The notes: generated by a model not told the origin, from the sequence alone. Shown: positions 1 through 8,195, counted from the first letter of the stretch. The stretch: 64,000 nucleotides of DNA from Streptomyces sp. T12 (GCF_028736035.1 NZ_CP117866.1:5704001-5768000), one strand, 5' to 3'. A program made the numbers and translations.

Positions 1-810
1 CGCGGCATAGAAGTCCGCGCGCACTCCCAGCACCACGACCGCACCGCCCGCGGGCCGGGCCAGACGGTCCAGTACGTCGATGAACCACTGCCGTTCGGTC
101 TCGTCGCCGCAGGCCGTGAAGACCTCCTCGAACTGGTCGACCACGACGACCAGGCCCGCGGAGGGGGACTCCCCGGCCGGCGCCGGATCGCCGGCTACGG
201 TGATCTCGCGCAGCTCGGCAAGGCACTGTGCGGGATCGGCCCGCCACTGTGGTGCCGTGCGCCGGGCGGTCTCGGCGTCGAGCCCGGCGGCGGCCGCCAG
301 TGCCAGGGCCGGGGACGCCGTCGGGGTCAGCAGCAGCCGGGGCCAGGTGCTCGAACCCGCCACGGGAAGCCGGCCGTCGTCCAGGGCCGGCAGCACTCCG
401 GCCGCGAGCAGGGACGACTTCCCGGCCCCCGAGGGGCCGATCAGCACCAGCGGGCCGCCCTCACGCACCCGGGCGTCCATCCGCTCGCACACGAGGTGAA
501 CCATTCGCTCACGGCCGTAGAACCACTGCTTCTCCTGCGCGCCGAACGGGGCCAAGCCCGGGTACGGGCACAGCACTTGGTCGGCGCCGGGGCCGGGCAC
601 GGTTCTGCGTCCCTCGTCGCCGTAGCGAACGTGGATGTCGCGGCCGGCCATGAAGGCGCTGCCCCCTCCCATCACGGTCGCCTTTAGCCCTTTCGGCTGC
701 CAGGGGGGCGGACCGTCAGGGGTGGGCCCGTCGGTGGGTGGCTCGTCGGGGGTGGGCTCGTCGGGGGTGGGCCCGTCGAGGGGCGCGGCCCCGGTGTCGT
801 GTTCCGTCAC
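1..810 (-). CDS. nSTAND1-type NTPase, 5' part only (runs off left edge)
   Basis: A 270-codon open frame without stop reaches the window edge. The GTG start at 810 overlaps the stop of the upstream gene as GTGA. In order it shows a Pro/Asp-rich repeat tail (residues 8-35), a Gly-rich motif ATVMGGGSAFMAGRDIHV (44-61), the family-typical CPYPGLAPF / WFYGRE entry, a Walker A GPSGAGKSS near residue 124 and a Walker B VVVVDQFEEVF near 220. STAND NTPases are signal-triggered oligomerising switches. The Gly-rich motif matches the C-termini of two proteins encoded upstream in the same operon, suggesting that it recruits them. The C-terminal sensor domain, often WD40 or TPR repeats, lies outside the window. 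Confidence 0.88.
   Translation of the reverse strand, partial: MTEHDTGAAPLDGPTPDEPTPDEPPTDGPTPDGPPPWQPKGLKATVMGGGSAFMAGRDIHVRYGDEGRRTVPGPGADQVLCPYPGLAPFGAQEKQWFYGRERMVHLVCERMDARVREGGPLVLIGPSGAGKSSLLAAGVLPALDDGRLPVAGSSTWPRLLLTPTASPALALAAAAGLDAETARRTAPQWRADPAQCLAELREITVAGDPAPAGESPSAGLVVVVDQFEEVFTACGDETERQWFIDVLDRLARPAGGAVVVLGVRADFYAA
719..779. repeat. 15-bp coding tandem repeat in the NTPase N-terminal tail
   Basis: About four imperfect copies of a 15-bp unit related to GGGTGGGCCCGTCGG. On the minus strand they encode a Pro-Thr-Asp-Glu/Gly tail (PTPDE, PTPDE, PPTDG, PTPDG) ahead of the Gly-rich motif. It is likely a disordered, length-variable tether. Confidence 0.7.
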
Positions 811-1238
811 GCCTGTCCGCCTCTGGTGACGGTCATGTCCCGGCCGGCCAGGAACGCGTCGCCGCCAAAGACGTGTGCCTCCAGCGTCATCGAGCCCGTG
901 ATCTGCTGTTCCGGGGTTTCGGCGGTGCGCAGTTCCCCGCCCAGCAGCGCGCGGAGCTCGTCGACGGCGTCCGGCCGCGTGGCCATCAGCCGGATGATGC
1001 GGGCCTGCCACTCGGCGACCAGCAGCCCCTGGAGCTCCTGGCCGTCGCCCGTCCGCTGTGCCTGAAGCAACTCGCCGCGCGCATCGGCGAGTTCCTCATC
1101 GACGCGCTCCGGGTGCGCGGACCGCCACAGCGACAGGACCGAGGACTTGACCGCGGCCCAGCCGTCCGTCGCCAGCAGATCGATCAGGCGCGCCGCGGCC
1201 ACCGATGCCAGGCCGGCGAGTTCCACACTCGTCTCCAT
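807..1238 (-). CDS. Small alpha-helical effector-like protein with C-terminal Gly-rich signalling motif
   Basis: 143 residues starting at ATG. Residues 1-105 look all-helical and rich in Ala/Leu, with no recognisable enzyme motif and no signal peptide. The last ~28 residues carry SMTLEAHVFGGDAFLAGRDM, which aligns with the C-terminus of the TIR protein and the N-terminus of the NTPase encoded next. Stop and NTPase start overlap (GTGA), so the two are translationally coupled. Family context: in published bacterial NLR loci, small helical 'Bell' proteins carry such C-terminal amyloid-like motifs and are proposed death effectors. This protein fits that layout, but assigning its domain to Bell is inference. 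The gap to the pseudokinase gene is only 16 bp. Confidence 0.75.
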   Translation of the reverse strand: METSVELAGLASVAAARLIDLLATDGWAAVKSSVLSLWRSAHPERVDEELADARGELLQAQRTGDGQELQGLLVAEWQARIIRLMATRPDAVDELRALLGGELRTAETPEQQITGSMTLEAHVFGGDAFLAGRDMTVTRGGQA

Positions 1239-1254
1239 GTCTTCTCCTTGTCCC

Positions 1255-3507
1255 TTACCGACCGTGGGCCGCGATCGCGGTCATGGTCAGGTGGGAGGCG
1301 ATGAACACGCGGTCGCCGCCCACCGTCCACAAAAACCCCCAGTCCGGCTGCCCGGGGTCGCGGTATTTCCACCGGGCCCTGCCGGTGGCCGCGTCGATGG
1401 CCCACAGCGTCTTGGCGTTGTCGGTGGCGAAGACGGTGTCGGCCGAACACTGCGCGCTCCTGCCGGAAATCCTGCTGGAGGCTTTGAACATGTTGGAAGT
1501 GCCTATGTCGCTGGCCCCGTCGAGCTTCGCGACCCACTGGATCGTGCCGTCGGCCGCGGCCAGGGCAACCAGGTCGCTGCCGACCGGTACGTAGACGGTC
1601 GCACCGTCCAGGCTGGAGAACGGGGTGCCGATCTGGACCTGGTCCCCGCTCTTCGCAGCGAAGCGCTGATGCCACTTCTCGCTGCCCGTGGCCGCGTCGA
1701 CAGCGAACAGTGTGTCGCCGTTGCCGCCGGCGAACAGGAACAGCCCGGCGGCGTAGCACGTCAGCGGCCAGCCGGTGGAGAAGTAGTACGCGGCGTCCGG
1801 GACGGATACCTTCCAGCCGCGGGCGCCTTTCCTGCCGGCGTCGATCATCTGGACGCGGCCGGGTTCCTTGCTCGGAACGGCCGAGGTGGCCAGCAGGTGA
1901 GAACCGGAGGGCGGCACGAGCACGTTGTTGATGTCCGTGCCCTTGACCTGCCAGAGTCGCTTGCCGTTCGCGGCGTTGAACGCACGGATGTAGCCGGTGG
2001 TCGGAGACTCGGCGGAGTAATTCCGCTGAGACAACGTCCCGCATACATAGACCGTGTTCCCTGCGACTGCCACGTAGTGGCTGATGTACATCGGCGCATC
2101 CGAGCCGCCGCCGGGATCGACGTCGGCCATCACGGTCGCCCACTTCGTCTTCCCGCTGGCGGCGTCGAACGCCGCCAGCAAGCCTGTCTGACTCGGTGTG
2201 TCGCAGAGCAGGTAGAACACTCCGTCCGCGTACGCCGTCAGGTACCTGTCGGAACTCGTGCCTAAGAAGACGGTCGTGTTCAGCGGGGAGAACACGGATT
2301 TTCCGGTCGTGGTGTCCAGGAAGGACGTGGCGGCGTCCGTGACCACCATGACCACCTTGTCGGACGCTTCCAGGCATTTGGGGCGGTTCTTTCCGGCGCC
2401 CGACCATGCCTTGGCGGCGTCGGGTCCGGCCAGAACGATCGCTTCCGGTCCGTCCGTCGAGGACGGCGACGCGGAGGCCGACGTCGAGCGCACGCCTGAC
2501 GGAGCGGTAGGCCGCGCAGTGGACCCGGACCCGGACCCGGACCCGGACCCGTCGGCCCGGCCGCCGGGTGTCGGCGACGAGTCGCCGGAGAAGGCGACTG
2601 CCGCCGCGGATCCGCCGAGTACGGCCGCGCCTCCGGCCAGACCGATGATCAGCTTGCGGCGGCTGACACCTGTCCCGGCGGCGCTCACCGGCGGCGGAGG
2701 AAAGGGGCCCCGGCCACCACCCCCGGCGGACGCCGACCCCACCGCCGCGGCCGCGGCGGCCATGTCGGCGGTCACCGCCGGCGGCAGCCAACTGCCCTCC
2801 AGGTCCGGCAGGTTCTGACGTCTCAGGTAGTCGACGAGTTGCTCGGCGGTGGGACGGTCCGGCGGGTCCGGGTACAGGCAGCCGCCGATCACCTCGCGAA
2901 GTGACACGGGGAGGGCGTCCGTGTCCGGCTCGCCTTCGGAAGCCGCGAACAGCACGGTCGACCCGAGGTCGAACATGTCGTCCGTCGGTGAGGGCGCCGG
3001 ACTGCCGGTGGCTCCCACGATCCCCAGGGCGGTGATGCGGGGCCCGTTCATGGTCAGCAGCACGGAGTCCGGGCTCACCTCGCCGTGGACCCTCCCGGCC
3101 GCGTGGAGCGCGGCCAGCGCCCGGGCGAGGCCGTCGGCGAGCACCCGCAGAGCCGGTTCGGACAGCGGGCCGTGCCGGTCCACCGCCTGCCGGAGCGGCA
3201 GTCCGGCGGTGAACTCGGTAGCCAGCCAGGGAACCGGCGCGTCGGCGTCGGCATCCACCACCGGCATGAGGAAGGCACCGGACAGCGTCCGTGCCGCCTC
3301 TACCGCGGCTCGGAACCGGTCCCGGAAACCCGGGTCCGCGGCGAGTTCGGGCGCCACGACCGTGACCGTGACGAGTCGCCCCTCGTCCGTGCGGGCCGCG
3401 AACACTTCACCCCCGCCGACCGTGCTCTGCCTTCCGAGCAGCGCATACGGTCCGATCCGATGAGCACCGTCTGCTCCGGGATGATCCATCGTCCGCCCGC
3501 CCCTCAC
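1255..3507 (-). CDS. Membrane pseudokinase with extracytoplasmic PQQ beta-propeller
   Basis: 750 residues. Positions 20-235 have a Ser/Thr kinase fold with a degenerate glycine loop (about 24-38). The key catalytic residues appear lost: the VAIK lysine position reads VTVTVV, the HRDLKPxN loop reads HGEVSPDS (141-148), and no DFG is visible. A Pro/Gly linker leads to a membrane segment (283-306) preceded by SRRK, then a Gly-Ser repeat and at least five PQQ-type blades with the pattern AxDAATGxxxW (about 370-750). The topology suggests a cytoplasmic pseudokinase and an outside propeller, i.e. a sensor or scaffold. The GTG start overlaps the TIR stop (GTGA); ATG at 3489 is an alternative start. 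It sits between the TIR protein and the helical protein in one operon, which is unusual for a defence-type locus. Confidence 0.85.
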   Translation of the reverse strand: MRGGRTMDHPGADGAHRIGPYALLGRQSTVGGGEVFAARTDEGRLVTVTVVAPELAADPGFRDRFRAAVEAARTLSGAFLMPVVDADADAPVPWLATEFTAGLPLRQAVDRHGPLSEPALRVLADGLARALAALHAAGRVHGEVSPDSVLLTMNGPRITALGIVGATGSPAPSPTDDMFDLGSTVLFAASEGEPDTDALPVSLREVIGGCLYPDPPDRPTAEQLVDYLRRQNLPDLEGSWLPPAVTADMAAAAAAVGSASAGGGGRGPFPPPPVSAAGTGVSRRKLIIGLAGGAAVLGGSAAAVAFSGDSSPTPGGRADGSGSGSGSGSTARPTAPSGVRSTSASASPSSTDGPEAIVLAGPDAAKAWSGAGKNRPKCLEASDKVVMVVTDAATSFLDTTTGKSVFSPLNTTVFLGTSSDRYLTAYADGVFYLLCDTPSQTGLLAAFDAASGKTKWATVMADVDPGGGSDAPMYISHYVAVAGNTVYVCGTLSQRNYSAESPTTGYIRAFNAANGKRLWQVKGTDINNVLVPPSGSHLLATSAVPSKEPGRVQMIDAGRKGARGWKVSVPDAAYYFSTGWPLTCYAAGLFLFAGGNGDTLFAVDAATGSEKWHQRFAAKSGDQVQIGTPFSSLDGATVYVPVGSDLVALAAADGTIQWVAKLDGASDIGTSNMFKASSRISGRSAQCSADTVFATDNAKTLWAIDAATGRARWKYRDPGQPDWGFLWTVGGDRVFIASHLTMTAIAAHGR
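2521..2550. repeat. (GGACCC)5 hexanucleotide repeat
   Basis: Five perfect GGACCC units inside the pseudokinase gene. On the minus strand they encode a Gly-Ser linker just outside the membrane segment. A perfect in-frame 6-bp repeat can change length by slippage without changing frame. Confidence 0.9.
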
Positions 3508-4130
3508 GCCAGCCTGATCGTCTGATCACGGGCCGCCTGGTATGCGCTGCCACCGCCGGACACATGGGCCGTCATGGTCACCGACGGCTCCGGATCGACG
3601 GCCGGCGCCGTGCCGTTCCCGGGTTCGAGAGCGGTACCGGCATCGACATCGGTGTCGGTACCGGCGTCGGACAGGAGGGCGGTCAGCTCGTCGCCCAAGT
3701 GCGCCAGCCCGTCCGGCAGATGGGTCTCCGGAACGCGGAGGAACTGCAGGCGCGCCAGCTCCGCGATCTCGGCCGGCAGCGCCGAGGCGTCGGGCAGCAT
3801 CGTCGCGTCACCCAGAAGGACCGGGACGACGCGGTTTCCCGCCCGCAGAGCTGTCGCGATCTCCAGGCGGACCCAGTCGTGAGCCCGGTCCAGGAGCCGC
3901 ACACCGTCCTCGCCCCGCGCGTCGAGCCACCTTGGCCCGATCAGTACGCACATGAGCTCGCACTCGGCGGCCTGCCGCCGCAGGATCTCGGCGAAATCGG
4001 CCCCGGGCGGTATCGACTGGCCCGACTTGAAGATCTCGTTGGCACCTAAGCGGTCGGACAGCGCGCGGTAGACGCGGTCTCGCATCCACCGGGAGTCCGG
4101 TTTGCGAAAGCTGAGGAAGATGCGCGGCAC
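3504..4130 (-). CDS. TIR-domain effector protein with C-terminal Gly-rich signalling motif
   Basis: About 208 residues from GTG at 4130, chosen because GAGGGG lies six bases upstream; TTG at 4163 would add 11 residues without a convincing RBS. The TIR domain begins at once (PRIFLSFRKPDSRW) and continues with VLIGPRWL and DWVRLEIATAL, whose Glu is at the position of the catalytic glutamate of NAD-cleaving TIR domains. Residues ~155-185 are a disordered Asp/Pro linker. The last residues read VTMTAHVSGGGSAYQAARDQ, aligning with the NTPase N-terminal motif with identical spacing. It is the first gene of the operon. The family suggests NADase activity on activation; this is inferred. Confidence 0.87.
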   Translation of the reverse strand: MPRIFLSFRKPDSRWMRDRVYRALSDRLGANEIFKSGQSIPPGADFAEILRRQAAECELMCVLIGPRWLDARGEDGVRLLDRAHDWVRLEIATALRAGNRVVPVLLGDATMLPDASALPAEIAELARLQFLRVPETHLPDGLAHLGDELTALLSDAGTDTDVDAGTALEPGNGTAPAVDPEPSVTMTAHVSGGGSAYQAARDQTIRLA

Positions 4131-4202
4131 AATTGCCCCCTCTGTGGCAAGCGTTGACGCCAAGAATCGTGCTCACCCTAGGGGTGGAGTACACGCTCGG
4201 TA

Positions 4203-4226
4203 GCTATTCGCCGGGGATTGAATAGC
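4203..4226. promoter_or_regulatory. Palindrome in the divergent promoter region of the TIR operon and XRE gene
   Basis: A perfect 7-bp inverted repeat, GCTATTC and GAATAGC, with a 10-bp spacer. It lies 29 bp upstream of the XRE start and within the 124-bp region shared with the TIR operon. It is a good candidate operator for the divergent XRE protein; binding is inferred. Confidence 0.5.
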
Positions 4227-4254
4227 AGCCGCAAGGCTCCGTACGCTGGCCGGT

Positions 4255-5448
4255 ATGGACCCGGCGGACAGTGCGGCAGGGATAGTCCCGGCAGGGAGAT
4301 CGACCAGCACGCGTCTGCCGCCGGGCGACTTCGGCGTCGTCCTGGCCACACTCCGGGCACGTCGGGGGTGGAGCGTGCGCGAGTTCGCCCGGCGTGCGAA
4401 CGTATCCGAAGGGCAGATCTGCAATCTGGAGAGCGGGTTGCGCAACCCGACGCCCGCTGTGGCGTCGGCATGCGACGCGGCCTTCGGCACCGGCGGGGAA
4501 CTTGTCGAGCTGGCCGGGGCCGGCCGCCGCGGCGCCCGGGCCGAGGGCGTCGTCGAGGCCGGCCCCGTGGTCGCCGGTTACGAGCGGGTCCTGGGGGAGC
4601 TGAAGGACATCGGCAGATCCACTGGACCGAGGTTCGTCACCGCTTCGATGAAGTCGATCACGCGGATCCTGACGGACGCCGGTCCGCACGCCGTTGGCGA
4701 GCAGCGTGCCGAGATCTGGCTGCTGGCCTCGAGGTTCGCCGAATACACGGGGTGGATGGCACAAGAGGCGGGAAATCCCGCGGAGGCGTTGCGCTGGACG
4801 AATCTCGCGGTCCGCTGGGGCGCACGCGGCGGGGACGAAACGGTGGCCGCGTATGCCCTGGTCCGCAAGGCGTTCATCGCCCAGCACCGTGGTGACACCG
4901 ATGCGGCGATCACATTCGCCGACCAGGCGGCCGGGCACCCTGCGGCCAACCCGGTGATCCGCGCGCACGCCGCGCGGCGCGCGGCCCAGGGGCATGCGCG
5001 CCGTGGCGATGCCGGGGCCTGCGGGGAGGCACTGGAGCGGTTCAGAAGCCACGCCGCCGAGGTCATCGGCGACCGGACCCCTCACTGGGGCCCGCGCATC
5101 GAGAACGGCAACCCTCGGCTCATCGAGGCGTCCTGCATGCTCAGCCTCCGTCGCTTCGAGCCGGCCGCCGCCCTTTTCACCGCCGAGCTCCGGCACCGGC
5201 CGGCCGTCCCGGCGGACAGCAACTCCCAGGCCCGCTTCGCGGTTCGGCAGGCGACAGCCCTGGCCGGTGTCGGCCGCCTCGACGACGCCTGTCAGATCGT
5301 CGAGGTCACGCTGCCCGTGATCAAGCGCATCGACTCGGCCACCGTCCGTGCGGAGCTGGGCCGGTTCGTGGAACAGGCCCGGACCCGGAGAGCCGGCCCG
5401 GGCCAACTCGCCCTCATCGATGCATCGGCCGCCCTCGCGATCGGCTGA
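4255..5448 (+). CDS. XRE-family transcriptional regulator with long helical (TPR-like) C-terminal region
   Basis: 397 residues. The HTH_XRE occupies about residues 26-78 (LRARRGWSVREFARRANVSE with NLESGLRNPTP recognition context). The remainder is Ala/Arg-rich helical repeats resembling the TPR-like domains of Streptomyces XRE regulators. No strong RBS precedes the ATG, so the transcript may be nearly leaderless. It is divergent from the TIR operon across a palindrome and is probably its regulator and autoregulator. No catalytic motif is visible. Confidence 0.82.
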   Translation: MDPADSAAGIVPAGRSTSTRLPPGDFGVVLATLRARRGWSVREFARRANVSEGQICNLESGLRNPTPAVASACDAAFGTGGELVELAGAGRRGARAEGVVEAGPVVAGYERVLGELKDIGRSTGPRFVTASMKSITRILTDAGPHAVGEQRAEIWLLASRFAEYTGWMAQEAGNPAEALRWTNLAVRWGARGGDETVAAYALVRKAFIAQHRGDTDAAITFADQAAGHPAANPVIRAHAARRAAQGHARRGDAGACGEALERFRSHAAEVIGDRTPHWGPRIENGNPRLIEASCMLSLRRFEPAAALFTAELRHRPAVPADSNSQARFAVRQATALAGVGRLDDACQIVEVTLPVIKRIDSATVRAELGRFVEQARTRRAGPGQLALIDASAALAIG

Positions 5449-5522
5449 CAGTCGCGATCGGCCGGCAACGGACAGTTCCAGGCTCCGTCTTCATGGATCA
5501 TCGGGTGGTGGATCACGGTGGG

Positions 5523-5733
5523 GTGATACGTCGTCATGAACTCACCGATCAGGAGTGGGCCTTACCGGCTCCTCTGATACCGCGGGCTGCGACGGGCCGG
5601 CCGCGGGTGTCGGACCGGCAAGTCATCAACGGGACGGTTTACAAGATCCGGACGGGGATTCCTGGCGTGACCTGCCGGACCGCTACGGCCCATGGCAGAC
5701 CGTCCCCGCCCGCTTCCGCCGTTACGCCCCCGC
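5523..5733 (+). pseudogene. IS5-family transposase N-terminal fragment (frameshifted)
   Basis: The frame starting GTG at 5523 reads VIRRHELTDQEW, RPRVSDRQVING, VYKIRTGI, typical of the N-terminus of Streptomyces IS5-group transposases. After about 5665 the match continues in another frame (WRDLPDRYGPWQTV, ARFRRYAP), so there is a frameshift. The catalytic DDE region is absent. The fragment abuts an integrase remnant, consistent with insertion into the integrase gene followed by deletion. Confidence 0.8.
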
Positions 5734-5868
5734 GTAGCCGTCGGCCTCCCTGAGGGCTTCCGCTTCTACGACCTTCGTCACACCGGACACACACTTTCGA
5801 CCCGCTCAGGAGCGACCCTCAAGGACACGACGGTCCGAGCCGGGCAGTCCTCCGGGAAAGCCGCGCTG
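5734..5868 (+). pseudogene. Tyrosine integrase C-terminal fragment
   Basis: The frame reads PEGFRFYDLRHTGHTL, then SGATLKDTTVRAGQSSGKAA, the catalytic Arg-His box and following box of actinophage/ICE tyrosine recombinases. The 5' two-thirds and the active-site Tyr are missing. It lies about 80 bp left of att repeat 1 and points toward it, the usual int-att geometry. The 55 bp after it (from GCTAATGG) recur left of att repeat 5. Confidence 0.8.
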
Positions 5869-5950
5869 CATGGGCTCTCAGTTGCAGGTGGACCGGGGCT
5901 AATGGTGCGGTTGTGGTGCGCCACCCGCCCACCGGTCGAGACAACAAAGA

Positions 5951-6156
5951 AACCCCCGGGTCTTTGACCTGGGGGTTTCGCATGGAGCGGGTGACGAGAA
6001 TCGAACTCGCGCTCTCAGCTTGGGAAGCGACGGCGCTTGCAGAGCCTCACACCGTCTGACCTGCGCAGATGCGTACAGTCGCTGCTGGTGTGGGGGCTTG
6101 GTGGCCCCGTTGTTGACCGTGGTTGTCCGTCCTTAGGGGCACGCTATGGGCACGGC
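5951..6156. repeat. att-like repeat 1: terminator, tRNA-Gly 3' end (minus strand), arm sites
   Basis: 5951-5977 is a hairpin with 12-bp arms (AACCCCCGGGTC / GACCTGGGGGTT). 5983-6028 on the minus strand equals the last 46 nt of a tRNA-Gly: half of the anticodon arm with CCC anticodon, intact T arm, acceptor strand and encoded CCA. The 5' half of the tRNA is absent. GACGGCGCTTG follows the core. At 6109-6156 come TTGACCG/TTGTCCG and GGGCAC/GGGCAC direct repeats about one helical turn apart, resembling integrase arm sites. It is read as an attL/attR remnant. Confidence 0.85.
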
Positions 6157-6319
6157 GCTCCAGGACGGGCAGGTGTCGGGCTGAAGTGGCCCGCTTTCTA
6201 CACGGAGTCTGCCGGTGCCGAGGCCGACCACGCGGCGTCCTTGCGAGTGCACATGGACTCGTCTTCGGCCTATGGGCTCCGGTGTGGTGTCCATCTCCTG
6301 CTCCGGGTCTCTCAGCGGC

Positions 6320-7297
6320 TCAGGCAGCCGCCAGTTTCCGGATGCGCGGATGGTTCTCCAACGCCCTGCGCACGGTCTTCGGCGGGCGTCCGAGCAGGGT
6401 CTCCAGTTGGTCGGTGGTGCCGCGGTACCCGCCGCCGCCCATCAGCCGGGTCAGGGTCTTCAGGTGCTCCGCGGTGTGTGGGAGCGCGGCCAGGGCGGGG
6501 TCCACGTAGGTCTCGTTCCAGGTCTCGACGTCTTCGGGAACGTAGGTGACCGGGCGGCCCAGGACGGCGGCGTAGTCCTCCGCGAACCCGTGCATGTCCT
6601 TCAGCTCCGGGCCGTTGAGGTCGTAGGACTTCGAGATGTGCGGCGCCGGGTCCATCAGGATCTTCACGCACAGTTCGGCCACGTCGTAGCCCGCGATGGG
6701 TGCGAGCCGGTGGTCACCGAAGGGCAGGCGCAGTTCACCTCTGCTCAGCGGATCCAGTGCCAGCCAGGTCATCAGGGGGTTCTCGACGAACATGGCTCCG
6801 CGGATGTTGACGGTCGGGAGGCCGGACCAGTCCAGCACCTGCTCGGCGACCCAGTGGGCCCGTTGCTGCGGCGACCAGTTGGCGATGAGTCCGCCGAGCC
6901 ACGCGCGCCGTTCTTCCTCCGGTGCGGTCATCTTGTCGAACGTCATGAACGACTGCTCGTACTCGGAGATGTTGACGAACACCTCGATGTCGCCCTGGGC
7001 CCGCGCCGCCGCGGCCATCAGGCTCACGGCGTCGGTGTAGTACGGCGACAGGCTCATGCTGAAGTAGATGCGCCGCACCCCCTTCAGCATGGCGGTCACG
7101 TCGGCGACGGTCAGCAGGTCACCGACGAAGACCTCGGCGCCGGCCTGGCGGAGCGAGTGGGCGCGTTCGTCGTCCTGGCGCACGAATGCCCGTACCGGGT
7201 GCCCTTGTTCGAGCAGCATGTCGACCATCGTCCGGCTCACACCACCGATCTCGTCGGCGGCACCGGTGATCAGGATGGGATTGCGCTCTGGCATCAA
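6320..7297 (-). CDS. NmrA-like NAD(P)-binding protein (atypical SDR)
   Basis: 325 residues. An N-terminal Rossmann fold (ILITGAADEIGGVSRTMV, then FVGDLLTVADV) is followed by the long C-terminal substrate region typical of NmrA/HSCARG-like proteins. The classical SDR Tyr-x-x-x-Lys is not visible, so it may be a sensor or an atypical reductase. It is transcribed with the downstream-numbered SDR from the operator-bearing promoter at about 8200 (61-bp gap). ATG at 7294 is an equivalent start. Confidence 0.8.
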   Translation of the reverse strand: MMPERNPILITGAADEIGGVSRTMVDMLLEQGHPVRAFVRQDDERAHSLRQAGAEVFVGDLLTVADVTAMLKGVRRIYFSMSLSPYYTDAVSLMAAAARAQGDIEVFVNISEYEQSFMTFDKMTAPEEERRAWLGGLIANWSPQQRAHWVAEQVLDWSGLPTVNIRGAMFVENPLMTWLALDPLSRGELRLPFGDHRLAPIAGYDVAELCVKILMDPAPHISKSYDLNGPELKDMHGFAEDYAAVLGRPVTYVPEDVETWNETYVDPALAALPHTAEHLKTLTRLMGGGGYRGTTDQLETLLGRPPKTVRRALENHPRIRKLAAA

Positions 7298-7358
7298 GGT
7301 GTCGTCTGTCTGGTGGAGGTGGGGCGGCTGTCCGGAAAGCCCAGGCAGCGCGTGCGCG

Positions 7359-8177
7359 TCAGTCGGCCAGCTGGTTCATCTTGCGGATCTGCTTGTCGAA
7401 GACTCCGGCGGGAGCGAGACGGCGCAGTACGCGTGCGCGTCCGGCCAGGGGGCCGGCGGTGTAGCGCGCCTTCGGCTTCGGGTCGGTCGCTGCCGTGACG
7501 ATCGCCTGGGCGACGACGGCGGGGGCGTCGCCGCCCCTGACGGCCTCCGCCATGACGCGGTCGACGGCCTGCCGCTGCTTCCCGTACGCGTGCAGGGGGG
7601 TGTCGGGCTTCGCGCTGTTGGCCTCGAATCCGGTCCTGGTGTAGGCGGGTTCGACGATGAGTGCCCGGACGCCGTGGTCACGGATCTCGTGGTCGAGGGA
7701 CTCGGTGTAGCCCTCGATCGCATGCTTGGAGGCGGCGTAAGCGGCCATGTAGGGCTGGGGCAGGAACCCGAGCACGGACGAGATGTTGATGATGCGCCCG
7801 CGTCGCTGAGCGCGCATGTGCGGCAGGACCTCGTTCACCATGCGCATGACCCCGAAGACGTTGGTGTCGAAGACGGACTGGGCCTCCTCGACGGAGGTCT
7901 CCTCCGCCGCACCCATCGAGCCGACGCCGGCGTTGTTGACCAGGACGTCGATCCGCCCGAACCGCTCGCTCACCTCCTGGACCGTGGCGGCGACCGAGGT
8001 GTCACTGGCGACGTCGAGTCCGAGGAACGTCACGCCGTCGAGCGGGGTGACGCGTGAGGTGTCACGGCTTGTGCCGACCACGTTGAATCCGGCTGCGACC
8101 AGGGCGAGCGCGGTTTCCTTCCCGATGCCGGATGACGCACCCGTCACGAGTGCCACCGGCTGATCTGTCGTCATCAT
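7359..8177 (-). CDS. Classical short-chain dehydrogenase/reductase
   Basis: 272 residues with all classical SDR marks: TGASSGIG (cofactor loop, 14-21), NNAG, an active-site Ser in INISSVLG and YAASK (Tyr/Lys). The 'classical' type usually reduces carbonyls with NADPH; the substrate is not predictable. It is divergent from a TetR gene, with two operator palindromes between them, and probably co-transcribed with the NmrA-like gene. Confidence 0.88.
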   Translation of the reverse strand: MMTTDQPVALVTGASSGIGKETALALVAAGFNVVGTSRDTSRVTPLDGVTFLGLDVASDTSVAATVQEVSERFGRIDVLVNNAGVGSMGAAEETSVEEAQSVFDTNVFGVMRMVNEVLPHMRAQRRGRIINISSVLGFLPQPYMAAYAASKHAIEGYTESLDHEIRDHGVRALIVEPAYTRTGFEANSAKPDTPLHAYGKQRQAVDRVMAEAVRGGDAPAVVAQAIVTAATDPKPKARYTAGPLAGRARVLRRLAPAGVFDKQIRKMNQLAD

Positions 8178-8195
8178 GGACTCCCGCGCTCACTC

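Noticed and set aside
1184..2791. Long minus-strand 535-codon frame overlapping the pseudokinase gene
   Set aside because: Arg/Gly/Ala-rich shadow frame typical of high-GC DNA; the pseudokinase frame holds all recognisable domains.
4182..4200. 19-bp similarity GGGTGGAGTACACGCTCGG with 32446-32464, possible shared MerR-type operator
   Set aside because: 18 of 19 matching bases in a GC-rich 64-kb window is close to chance expectation, no MerR gene is present, and the two sites have unrelated neighbours.
5983..6028. A tRNA-Gly gene on the minus strand (and the five similar sites)
   Set aside because: Only the last 46 nt are present; D arm, the 5' acceptor strand and half the anticodon stem are missing at every copy, so none is a functional tRNA.
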